This document shows positions 36,801 to 48,800 of a stretch of 64,000 bases of DNA, one piece after another. The stretch's first letter is position 1. Each line of letters begins with the position of its first letter. Position numbers and translations under genes: made by a program. Under the pieces are notes generated by a model, which was not told the DNA's origin, did not search any database, and was given only the letters and a program-made list of their open reading frames with translations. The stretch is from Turritopsis dohrnii (taxonomy: Eukaryota; Cnidaria; Hydrozoa; Anthoathecata; Oceaniidae). The stretch lies in the NCBI GenBank assembly GCA_027922465.2, contig BQMF02000221.1:248001-312000 (forward strand), read 5' to 3'.

Positions 36801-39800
36801 TAAGACATTAAAGTGGGAACTGTTCAAGATGTTCAAGCTCGTAGCATTTTTTTAAAGATACAAAAATTTGATTTGAATATTCCTATGTAATTAATTACAC
36901 ATCAATTAAAGTTCATGCAAATGTAGAAAAATTTGTTGATTTAAAACAAGTAAAACTGTTTAACTATTAAACTAGTTCTAGTTTCGCATCTCGTAAAGCA
37001 GCATTTATTAGAAGGCAGTGTTCATTATAAATGTTTGACCATAAGTGTGGCGTTTAATAAAGGGAGGCATTTATCAGATGGTGGCATTCAATCGAGGAAA
37101 TACAGTAATTGGAATTCAAGCAGTAACAGGGTGTTTGAAGATTTTGTAAAAGGTTTTTTTAAAGTTTGATATTCGATAAAAACAATATGATGTTGGTATC
37201 ATCAGTTAAGACAATAGACTTGATAGACTAAGCAAAATGATCGACTAATTTAACAATATTTATGTAAGGTAGTCAAGGCAAAGATGACATAACAGTAAGC
37301 ACTTAATCCACCTTTTCCATTCTTCTGGTACTCAAGGGGGTCTCTGTTGAAAGTGTCTATTTTAACTTCAGGGGCACTTTGCATTTTCAACAAGCTCGAA
37401 ATGGTGCTTGCGATAGTAGACGGTTTAGCAGATGGCTCGTCTATACTGGTAGCGGCTAGGTGTTTGCATGTTTTGGTTGGTTGAACGAAAACTGGTACGC
37501 TTGAATTCAATCTCGACATTAATGTTGGCACTGTGTCTGTGTGAGCGTGTAGGCCTGATTTAACGTTTAACTGTTCAGTTGTTGCAACTGTTGTAAGAAT
37601 TGACGTCACGTTGACGGGCGGTGACGTCGCTATGTTGGAAGATGACGTCAGCATGATGGGTTGTTGAGTTGCAGCAGTTTCTTCGGTTGAGAAAAACTTT
37701 TCGTAGATTTCCATTTTTGCTTGTGACTTGGCGATTTGTCGTTGGGAGTCCAATTATTAAATTCTTTGAGTTCACTATCCAGTTGATTTACCTCTGCACG
37801 GACAGCATTGTGGTTTGTTGCAGATTCCATAAGGAGCTTGATAGATTCGGTCCGTTTTAACATCGATTTGTAAACAGATTTTCGATTTGCTTTGACAAAT
37901 TCAAGACGGTACTCTCTCGCTTCCGGTTTCATGGGTACGTTTTGTCTTAACCCTTCCATTCTTTGCATGGTACGTGTTTACTGTTACTGCGACCAGACTA
38001 AAGGGCGTGAAGGTTTACGACGAAGTTCTATTCCGCTATAAAATATACAAAATAACTTAAAATTCTCACAAAAGTTCCATTCTATTTTAACATAAAACAA
38101 AAAATACAAATAATACACTTACTAAACACGTATAACCAAAGTCCAACCGCAGTGTAGTTAACTTTATAACAAATGATGAAATCTCTTCAGATAAAAGATG
38201 TCTCTTCAGACAAACACTGTTCTCTTATGATAAAAAAAAATGCACTGAAAGATGTGAAATAAAAGAGAAGCCCGGCAAGTCCCGAGGGACAAACAAAAGA
38301 CGTAAGAAACAAAAGAAAAATACGCAGAGCAAATCACACACAAAAACAAATAATTATAAACTAATAAACATTATACAAATTAAACTAATTTTAATGCACA
38401 TGCATTTACACCTTGTTTTTTTTATTATAGAATGAAAGGTTATCAAGTTTTCAGAATTCTTTAAGGCTTCAAACATCTCATCGGTCAGTTCAAACTTTTG
38501 TGTTTTTTAAATCTGGTTGCCATATTGCTTGTTCTAAAATAGATAATTGACATGCTCCTTACACTTTAGAGCCTCAGCAACAAAAACTCAAGGAGATACT
38601 CGGAGAGGGCAATTGCTACGAGAACTAAGGTCTTCCCTGTTTTTCATTGTCAACATTAAATTAGAGACTTGTATTTAAAGGAGACATAAAGTTTTTTTTT
38701 CGTTATTTAGTATTTCTCCAAGTTTTGAAAACTTTTGTTAGACTTCTTCTTTTGTTATTGATTACCCCGATGCCTGACGTTCTAGTATTGTAACTATCGT
38801 CTTTCAGATTGATGAGAAAGGATTACGAAAGCAATGGTGGCAATGATAAACAAGTTCTTCGGTATTTTCAGCAACTTGAATCTGAAGTCGTTAAATATGA
38901 AAATAAATATGAACAAAAAGGTAATCTCATCACATAGTTATTTTTTTTGTTGTTTAAATTTGTTTAAGTATATTTCGTATATTTCGAATATTTCGAATAC
39001 GAAGTTTAGGAATTATAGATATAGAAAAGTACTAAAAAAAAATGTGTTCCATTGATCAAGATACACGTAATCTTCTGTGTAAAATCTCTTGATAAAATGG
39101 AAAATAATGTTTTATGATAGAATTTGACAAGCTTCAAGATTTACAACGGCAACTTGATGCTTACAAGACAGCAAATGAAGAGATTCTACATGAGCTTAGT
39201 TCCCTGAAGAAACAAAGTTATAAAGGCCCGCGTGTTGATGATGTAGGAGACATTGAAGTTGAAGTTGAATTTCCATTAGACTATTTTATTTATTTATTTA
39301 TTTTATAACTATTTTTTTCATTTGTTACACTAATGTATTATTGGATTTTTTAGTTACCCAGACAAAGCTATGCACACAGAAATTCTTCAAGATCTGCAGG
39401 TGATTTTTCTGAATTTTGAGGATATGACATGAGCATTTTATTGTCTGTGTTATTTTGCTATTAAATTACTTTTGAGACAGCTTAACACAGATTGTTTGTA
39501 TGACGTAGAGGTACAGGATACAGGTTGTCCTAACCAAGGAGTTAATTCATAAGATTCAGCTGATGTGATGGTGGAACCAAAACGGGCAAATGACTCTCTG
39601 CTTAGAAAATTGCCAACATAAGCAGTGAGGTCTCAGTCGTAAAATCCTGGAATCGGTTACATAAAATTACATGATGCTGTACCTGCTTGATAACGCTATT
39701 CTTTCTATAAACAATTAAGTTTTATCAAGGGAAAATCTTTATCTACCGAAGGTCATGTTTAAATGGGCAAGTACAAGTACTAAAGATCAATTTTAAGAAA

Positions 39801-42800
39801 CTTGTAATACAGTTCTCCATGACCACCTCATAAAATTTCTAAACGACTACGGGATCGATAACTTACTATTTGAGAAAGAAAACACTTCGTTAACAAGAAT
39901 TTGAATTAACTTCAAGAGTATCGTTGGCTACTTCTCTTATATAAATCTAATGATGACACTAATCTTTTCTTATATACAGTGATTAATCAATGCTGTTGAA
40001 ATTTTATTAGATAGTGGGGGGCACAACTGGAAGAATTGTGCACTTTGTGATACCAACATGAAATTTGGTACAGTGCTAGATTATGACCGGAAGTTCAAAA
40101 ATCCAATGAGACCCCAATCCAAAAGTGCCCCAGACCCCTTAAAAATGATGACGTCATCAAAAAAATTATTTTTTCCAAAATATGGCTTTTTGTATATCAA
40201 TCGAAAGCTGTTTTCACGCTAATCAAACTTTGCAATAGAACTATGTGCTTAAAATCAGTCTATTAAGAGATACAAGGCTTTAAATATATACTTATCATTT
40301 AATACTTATTAAAGCTAGTATATAAAATAAAATTAAAGAAGGTAAACCACGGTATATTTTATATGCATTGTACCAAAATATTGAAACATTGCCAATGTAC
40401 AGTGACTTTAAAATACAAGTTTCATGAAAAACTAGGAAAATTATACGTCAGCGTGATATTGTAATAAAAAATCCTTATACACGAAAGATGATCTAAATCT
40501 AGGTTTTAAGCGGTAGTTATTTTGATATTTCATATTTTTATTGCTGAAAAGTCAAAAAGCTCAAAATTAGTTTTTATTACAATGTTAATGAGTCACTAAA
40601 TAAAGTTCAATGAATATTTGTACAGTTTGCTGAGCAGTTACAAAGTTCGGTGCATCTCAAATTATTTCTGTAACATTTGCAGCGTGTACAATCACCTTTG
40701 CAACCACACTTAACTAATTCACGACATGCTTTTGAAGCTTCAGGGATGGTCATCCATACTGGAGAAATATTTTCTTCTGTAGCGTTCCAGCCCCAATCGT
40801 TGGGATCATATGCCAATGTTTTACTAAGTGAACTATACCAGATCAGTCTGTAAAGCAAAAAAAGTAAAAATAAAATGTAAATAAATAAACGCTGTACTCA
40901 TGGATTTTCTTCTTTTTTTTTCTTTCTGTCGTTTTCCTTATGTAACTGGAGCTTAAGAGTGTCAATCTATTATGTGTAGCAATCAAAAATTATCATAACC
41001 TTAGTTAATAAAACTACAAGTCCAAACATACCCTCCTTGGCAAATTGCTCTCTTTAGATGTTGCATAAGAGCGTCGTAGGTAGGTGGCAAGTTGTTACTG
41101 GCCCGATGTTTCTTTGTAAATAAATATCTTCTGCATAAGTTGACAGACTCAATCCCACTTCCCCGATCATAAATCAATACCACGTATCTTTCAATTTCTT
41201 TTTGGTCATACTCTTCTATATACTCTGGTCTTTTCAATGTTGATAGTCTATGACAAAATTAAATTAAGGCGTTAACCAAACGTTAAGGCAGATAAAACAA
41301 TAAAGAATTTATAATTAAAAGAAAACCCAGAATTTTAAATAATATGTATAATATCAATATGAATTTCACCTTTTAAAAGTATCAGTAACAGGTGGGTGTG
41401 ACTTGAATGTATTCCATGCCACCTTTTTTCCTCTTCCATGAAATCCTGAGACAGTGTCACAGCCTGTGAATGCAAACCAAACCGGAAGTGCTTGACAAAT
41501 ATCCTCACCAAGAGCGGATGCGTATTCATGAATGGGTAACCATCTCAGATGTATACCGTTACCAAATTCAATCCACAACTCTTCTAGGCCAAGCTTTCTG
41601 TAGAGTGCAATTGCAATAACGACGACATCGGTATCGACGGTTTTGATTGAAGCCTTACGATGACCTGCATTAGAAACACTTTTGAGGTGAAGGAACATCC
41701 TAGTATCTGCTTCCTCATGGTTACACGGGGTAAGATCAGAAATGTCAACAGGAATAGACGAGAGTACGGTTTCTCCTGTAGTAGCCACAACTATTTTTCC
41801 ATCATGTCTGCAGGTAGTTAACTTTTCTGCTAGCAAATGAAATAATTCATCTTTGTTAGATGGCTCTTTCAGAAACTTTCCCCAGTCCCGAACCATTGGG
41901 GTGTTTTCCTTGACAGATACGCGAATTCCACTTCCTCTTCTATCTCTTGTTTCACCCTTCAAACTCAAATGAAAATACCTGTCGAAGACTACATCGATTC
42001 GCCTGATAGCTGGGTCATTGAAACATTTGATTGAAGTTTTAAACTCGTTATTTGCGTACTCTCCAAACAATTTTGACGTTTTTGGACAACAAATTTGTGC
42101 AACTGCTGCACCATCAAGAACCTGGGCAGTGACATGCGGTGCTGTGAGTGATGGTGTGCAATACTCATTGAGACAGTGTAAGAAGTCGGATTTGTTTGTC
42201 TTACGTAGTTTTCCATATTCAGATATAGAAGGTGGATAGTCATGGTTTTCATGCTTGAAGAATTCTGTCAAGTCAGAATCCCGTGACTGGCACGCAATGA
42301 ATAATGATGCATATAGATTATTTTCTTCTTTCATTGACGTGGTCTTCATTTTTTCCTTTGAAGAGCAAACTTTAAACTTTTCACGAAACAAAACAAGCCT
42401 GTTCTTTGGAATCTTTTCATTAATGGAAACTTCACACTTTGTTATCCTCTGATCCATGAATTGCTTGTATTGTGTTTTACCTATGGAAACAGCATCATGC
42501 ACTGAATTCACCGCTTTCTCATTCATTACTGCTTTGCTCAACAAATTCACCAATTTATTTTCGGCATCAACAAAAGGATTTCCAAGATCTTTGATAGTGG
42601 TTCGCATTGCCTCCACATCCTTTGGAAACTGAGATTCAATTGCTTCTGTATCTTCGTGATGTTTTTGCTCTTTGGGCTCATTCTCTTGACATCGGAATGT
42701 TTGAATCATCTCTGAGATTTCTGGACCACTGACCATCCACTTCATCAAACTTGAGCTATCACTCAGCAGGATATCAACAGCACCTCCATCAACTTTCACC

Positions 42801-45800
42801 AACTTATTGTTTTGTTCGTGCGCCTGATCGATTCCGATATTTGAAAATGGTTTTCCGGTTTTGTTGATGGTAAATTTCCCCCTGAGAAACTCTTGAAAAA
42901 CGTCTTGGTGTTGAACAGGTAATAGTTTTAAATCATTTATGAATACAGGTAGCCACCGAGAATAATGCGTGTGATCCAAAGCAAACATCCACGGTACAAT
43001 GTTCTCTAAACAGGTTAAAAACAGTTGGAAGTTGCCAAGACGAAGGCTTTTGATAAACGTAAGCAGCATTATCTCCAAATCAAAAACGGTATTCCAGTAA
43101 AAAAACTGAACAGACTTGGTTTTTTCGTGAGCAACTCAGCTACATCATCTTGTTGATGGATGGAATCTGCAAATGCTTCGTTCATCAACAGAGAAAGAGT
43201 CGCACAAGTGACTTGATGGACATACCTTGAACGTTTTGGATGGCTTCCTTTTAAAAATGATTCAGCCTTTCCAGGTGTAGATATTCCTGCTTTTACCAAA
43301 GTATCGACCCATCCACTACCTTCCAGCCAATCTCCAATTACGCTAAGCAACGCCATCTCGATATGAAGCGGACCCATAAGCATAAAAACATTGTCTTCCC
43401 CATATTCGTCCGGATATAACCATTGAACTTGCTTTCCCAAAGCATACACTGGTTGGTCAGCTGTTATAAGTAGTGGTTGTTTCAAATCCAGATTTTTGTG
43501 CACTTCTCGGATAATATCCATAGTATGGCGAACCATAGCGTGCGTTGCAATTTCTTTGTGCAGTAATGGTAGCATAACGTTATGTGCTTTAGTTACAGGA
43601 TTGTCTGATTGGTTCGCAAAATATGATGACCAATTGATTCGTTGGTTGCTCCCTTCCTCCTTAAAATGCTGATCAACTTGCCGAAGCCAACCTTTCATTT
43701 CTTCGAGCAGCTCTTTACTGCTTCTTTCTAGTGGATTAATTGTAGAAATTCTTGGACTGCATGGATGTGACTTAGTTGGTTTCACAATGGTGTAATAGGA
43801 TGGCAATCCAATTTGAAAATCAGAATAATTTGTAGGTCTTGGACCCCACACTGAGTAATCTACATTAGTAGGAAATTGGAAAATGCTTATCCCAGTACCA
43901 TGAAATGCACTTTTGGCAGTACTTGAACTAGGATTATGGTCTAAATTGTCAATTGCCGCGACAGTAAATAAGCCTTTTTGAAGCTTTGGTGGGCATACCG
44001 ATCCTTGCACATCGTATAATTTACATAGTTGTTGAGTTGTGTCAGTTTGTATTTCCAGGATTCGTTTGTATGAAACGCAAAGTCCATGTTGATGCAGTTT
44101 TTCAATAAGACCTTTTTTTCTTGTTTTCGAATGAATCATAAGACCGAGATAAAGCGGAAACGGCATTTCATGATTGGCTGTTCTTTGCTGTCGTTTCTTC
44201 GTGTTGAATTGCAAAAGTTGTGTGAGTGTTAAAGCACAGTCATTTTGCTTGTTCAAGTTGTCGACATTCGATCCATGCAATATCATGTCTATAAATGTCA
44301 ACACTGGCTTTGAGACAGAAGATTCTTCTGACTTTCTGTTGAAAGCTTTACTAGTTAACTGCTTATCTTCCGGGCTTTTCTTTTCGCAGTGGCGGAGTAT
44401 TTCATTTCGTATGATAGTAGCGGCTCTCGCAAGACACATGCCGTCATCTTGTAAATCACAAGCCTGAAATATTGCTTCCCCACTCCTTTCCTTGAATGTA
44501 AGTATGACGTCCCGTCCTTTTTTGTGCTCCATCAACTCAGGGATGCTTGTGAGTATTTTCTCTTTAAAACGTGTGCTATGTTCGTATACTGGGTTACAAC
44601 CGTGAGCTTCCAGCCTCTGCACGAAGAGTTTCTTTAGCTCTTTCAAATAGAATACCGGAACGACATCTTTTTCTGCTTCAATATAATTACGTATATATTG
44701 CTCTATTTCTGCTATTGCAATTCCTTCTAGCAAAGCGTCTTTCCGTTCCTGTGACGATTTTTTGGCATCTAGTGCTCGGACTTTGTTGTAGAGTTTAGTT
44801 AAACAGCTTTTGTGATACAGAGCCTCCGTTGCAACCAGGTCTCCTTCACTCAGTTTTGCCAGCAGTTCCTCATCTAGTAGTCTTTCAGCAGAATACTGAA
44901 CCCGTTCGTGAAGTTGTAAAGTACTGGCCAGGCATAAGGGCTCCTCTGAGTCGTAATTGCAGAGAAAACACTTTTTTTGAAAGTTTTTCGCCGCAAATTC
45001 TGATCTAGTTTTCGTTGATTTACCTTGATAGCCATCCTTTTCTTCTACTTTTTTTCTTTTCGAAGCTCTCTCGAAATGCAAGTCATCGTACTGGTTTCTG
45101 CACCGTTTGTGATAAACTGCCTTATTTTGACAACATTTTTGATCACCATTTTCACCGGATAAAATTGTTTGTAGTGATAATGTCAATGTTCCGGCATCTT
45201 CAAAGCGCTTAATATCTTGAAAAAGCTTCGTGTATTGGTTTTGCAAGTCTAAACTATGATTATTACTACCGGGACTAACAAGCTTTTCTTGCGGTCGAGT
45301 TTCTTGGCAAATGAAACATTGCAACCAGTTGATTTCTTTACTTAGATTATTTTTGTCAAATTTCTCTAAATCTTTTACTAACCTAAAAGACTTTCTTGCC
45401 ATGATTAAACCATTCAACACTTGTAATCAATATGATGTTTAAATATATCACGCGCGTATCCCCAAGGGACCAGTTGACAGGTATTTTTAAAACTAAGGAA
45501 AATTCCCAAAGCGCTGAGAAGAGATCAAACAATATAATAGAATAATAATCTGATTCTAAACATTTTGTCAGTTATAAATAGCTTGCGATTACTATCAGCA
45601 TAAAGCTTTACATTATAAAGCTGGCTTTCCACTAGACGAAAAAATTCGAGTGAAGCGAACTTTTCAAGTAATTTGGTTGGGAAGCGTCAAAATTCTAAAG
45701 CAAAAAAGTAGAAATCATTCCTACTTTTTTGTTCGCCCCTTGGAATTAAACAATAAGAAGGAATGACTTTTTCGATTCGAACTTTCTCATCTAGTGGAAA

Positions 45801-48800
45801 ACCTGCTTAACTCTGGAAGACTTCCTAACGCTAAATTAAAAGTTTAGTATCTATTGATCGGTTTGTTTTAAGTATATAGTTCTTCTGGAAAGTTTGGTCA
45901 CCTTTAAGAAAGCTTTCCATTGATATATAGCAACCCATATTTTTTTTATTAAAAATGTTTTGATGATGTCAGCAATTTTACGGGGCCTGGGGCACTTTTG
46001 GATTGGGGTCTCATCGGATTTTTGAGCTTCCGGTCATAATCTAGCACTGTGCCAAGTTTCATGTTGGTATCACAAAATGCACAATTTTGCTGATATTAGA
46101 CCCTTTTTCCCCTCACTAAGAAGGTTAGCAAGTCTAGGATAGTGTTAGTACCTCAACCTCTCTAAATGATCAATTAAATCATAGGTGTGGGGTATACTGT
46201 TTTTCATCCATCATTGCAGCATCAACAATTATTTAATCCACCAAATTATCATGAGCAACGCTTATTTGAGATGCGACAACAAGCTGAGGTATATCGGCAA
46301 CAGCTGGAGTTGGAAAGGTTGCGCCAAGAACTGATTTCCTTACGAGGACATCCTACAAAACCAGTTTTGCCAGTGATTGGTGCTCAAAACAATCAAATAC
46401 CATGGTTTGATAATATGGTATGTACTTATTAGTCTGATTTGACATAGCGATAAAATCATTGTTTCCTTTTATAGCCCAGTGATAGTTATGTTCTTTTAGT
46501 GCTTGTTCTTTATAATTTTGGAAATACATTATAATAAACATCCAGTTTCTTGTAGATTACAACTGAAAATGATCTATTTGATGTGTCTCAAAGGAATAAT
46601 GAAGAGGTTTTCAAACCAACACCATATGACCCTGGGTAATCAAAAGTTAATTTTGTTGATTTTTCAGAAACATTTTTAAATCAGTTAATTTGTAGTTTAT
46701 TTCATTTTCATTTTAATTAATTATATAGTTACATTTTTGAAAATAGGTCTGGCTTTTCGGTATTTTGGGATTATGCATCATTGCCTGATACAACACATAG
46801 TTGCTGTAGGTTGCTTGTAGCACTCTATAAATCAAATGAACCAGTGTCTGATACAACTATATTACCAACAGTGCCATGTGGTGCAGTTAATGTTGTCAAT
46901 CCTCAACTGCAGCGTGTACCGTCACATATTGCACTTCTTGGGATCAACCAGCTTTTCCCGAAGTACGCTTTTTATTCTTAATTTACGCTACTTTAGTCTC
47001 GTAGAAACTTTTGCGAACAGAACCTTTTGGGAATTCGCCTAACTGAAAATTTTAGGGAACATAAACTTTCGCGCAATGATAATTTCAGAAATTTTCGCAA
47101 GCAAAATTTTTGCAAATGACCAAAAATCAATTAAAATCCCGTGATAAATATCACCAATATATATAAGCCGAAATTAATAAAATGAAACCGTTTTTATGAT
47201 TTCATTTAATAATTAAGTATCAGTATTATAGGCCATTTTCCTAGGAAAATATCTCACATAAGAAAACATTTTCTTGACCGTGGAACGTTATGTATAATAG
47301 AATTAACCTCTAAATTTTATCGATGTTCACCTTCAGCACAATGCGGAATGGGAATCGCTTGTTAAGTAAATGTTAAAACGGCTGCCCACTTATAAAACTA
47401 CTGAGAAAAAAGCATCGTTAAAAATTTTTTTTGCAAACATAAAATTTCACAATTCAGCCTAATTGAAAGTTTTCGTGAATGTAACTTTTGAAAATCTGGC
47501 TAAAACTTTCAAATCTGGCTAAAACTTGCGAAATTCGTAAAAGTTTCTGTTTGCAAAAGTTCCTACACCTATAGTGAACCAATGGCAAGTAATTGACATT
47601 TTTTTCAGATGTTATCCAGATCAATCGCTGTCATTGTGCATACGTTTGCAGAGTGGTGAACAACACTACGAAAGCTCTTTACAAGATGAAGGGTGGTGTA
47701 AAATTGTTTTATTCGATAGATACAACCGATTAGTTAGTGGAAGGTAAAAAAATAAATAAATGTTGCTTTCATGTCACTGTTGAAGTGCTTATACTTGAGT
47801 ATGTATAAGGAACCTGCTAGTCATTATAACTTCATCCAAAGTGATGATTATTTTATTTATAGATGGAAGGTGCCCATCAGGATTTTACCAATGAATGCAG
47901 GATTGTCTGCAGTGGATGTAAACAAAATTCCTCAGGTTGAAATCAATGTTTTTCTAAATGTGGAAAGGTTATTGAAGAAGCTATCTAGTTCTTTTACTTT
48001 TTGTTGTTAGTTTGGTCAGAATGTCTTGTACTACCGATTGATCAATACTCGAGACTCATCATCACAAGAAAAAGTCATTCTGAATCCACAGTTAATGTCA
48101 CAGTATAAATACCCCCCTGTAGTAAGATTAATTAGTTGATGATTTACGCCATAACCCAGTGGGCAAAATGGTCAAAAAGTCACTGCAACAAAGAGCCATT
48201 TTCATTTAAATAGATTCTCTATTTATATAGAAATGCACTCCTTTGTAGTGACTTTTAATGAATTTGCCCAATAGGAAGTAATCAAAGAGTTCACTGAATG
48301 TTTCTGGTATTTTTTCTAAATAAACATTAGCAGATTAGGGATTCCATATATGGCTGTTTGTATGAACATGTGTTAAGAAAATGTTTCTGATGTATCAACA
48401 ACAGCTGATATTCAAATACCGAAATAGTTGTTTCATTCTTTCCAGGAATCCTCATTAATTTCAACACAGCTGGAACATCATGTAGGCCTGCTCAGAAGTC
48501 CAAATAAGATTTTGCCATCTGAAGAAAATTATAAATTTTCTTCCGAAAGAATGCAAAGCACATCTCATGTTGCCGATAAAGTTGGTGGTAAAAAGTCAAG
48601 TAGAACATTAAAGTAAGCATGTCAATAGAATTATAACAGAATTATAACAGAATTATAACAGAATTAAGGTTCATATTCCTTGGGATGAAAAAATTCTTTG
48701 TGTAATGTTTTAGATTGAAATTAGAATTAGAATCCTTGCGCTTGCTCACTACCAACAACAATAATAAGGTGTTAAAAGGGAATTTCTTTCCGTAAACTTT

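Larger units (their letters stand above)
40012..46118 (-). mobile_element. 6.1-kb Academ-like DNA transposon (AcademX type), nearly intact
   Basis: Both ends start tagtg(g/a)gggg and read inward as terminal inverted repeats of roughly 190 bp. The best-matching 104-bp core (left from about 40,036, right to about 46,087) shows six differences by eye, all transitions. AGA flanks each end (40,009-40,011 and 46,119-46,121), a 3-bp target duplication. Inside, on the - strand, is a three-exon gene for a zinc-finger/DDE/XPG/CXC protein. That protein set plus a 3-bp duplication fits the Academ superfamily, specifically lineages carrying an XPG nuclease. The element sits antisense in an intron of the CCDC17-like gene, 66 bp before an exon. 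Confidence 0.88.

Noticed and set aside
41989..42452. Small ORFs on both strands within the transposase gene
   Set aside because: Shadows of the real - strand frame, which carries the conserved nuclease motifs.
30822..46184. Splitting the CCDC17-like gene into two genes at the large introns
   Set aside because: The 3' part has no credible start of its own, and the coiled-coil exons at 38.8-39.3 kb link the zinc finger to the C-terminal half as in the proposed family; still, the join is not proven from sequence alone.
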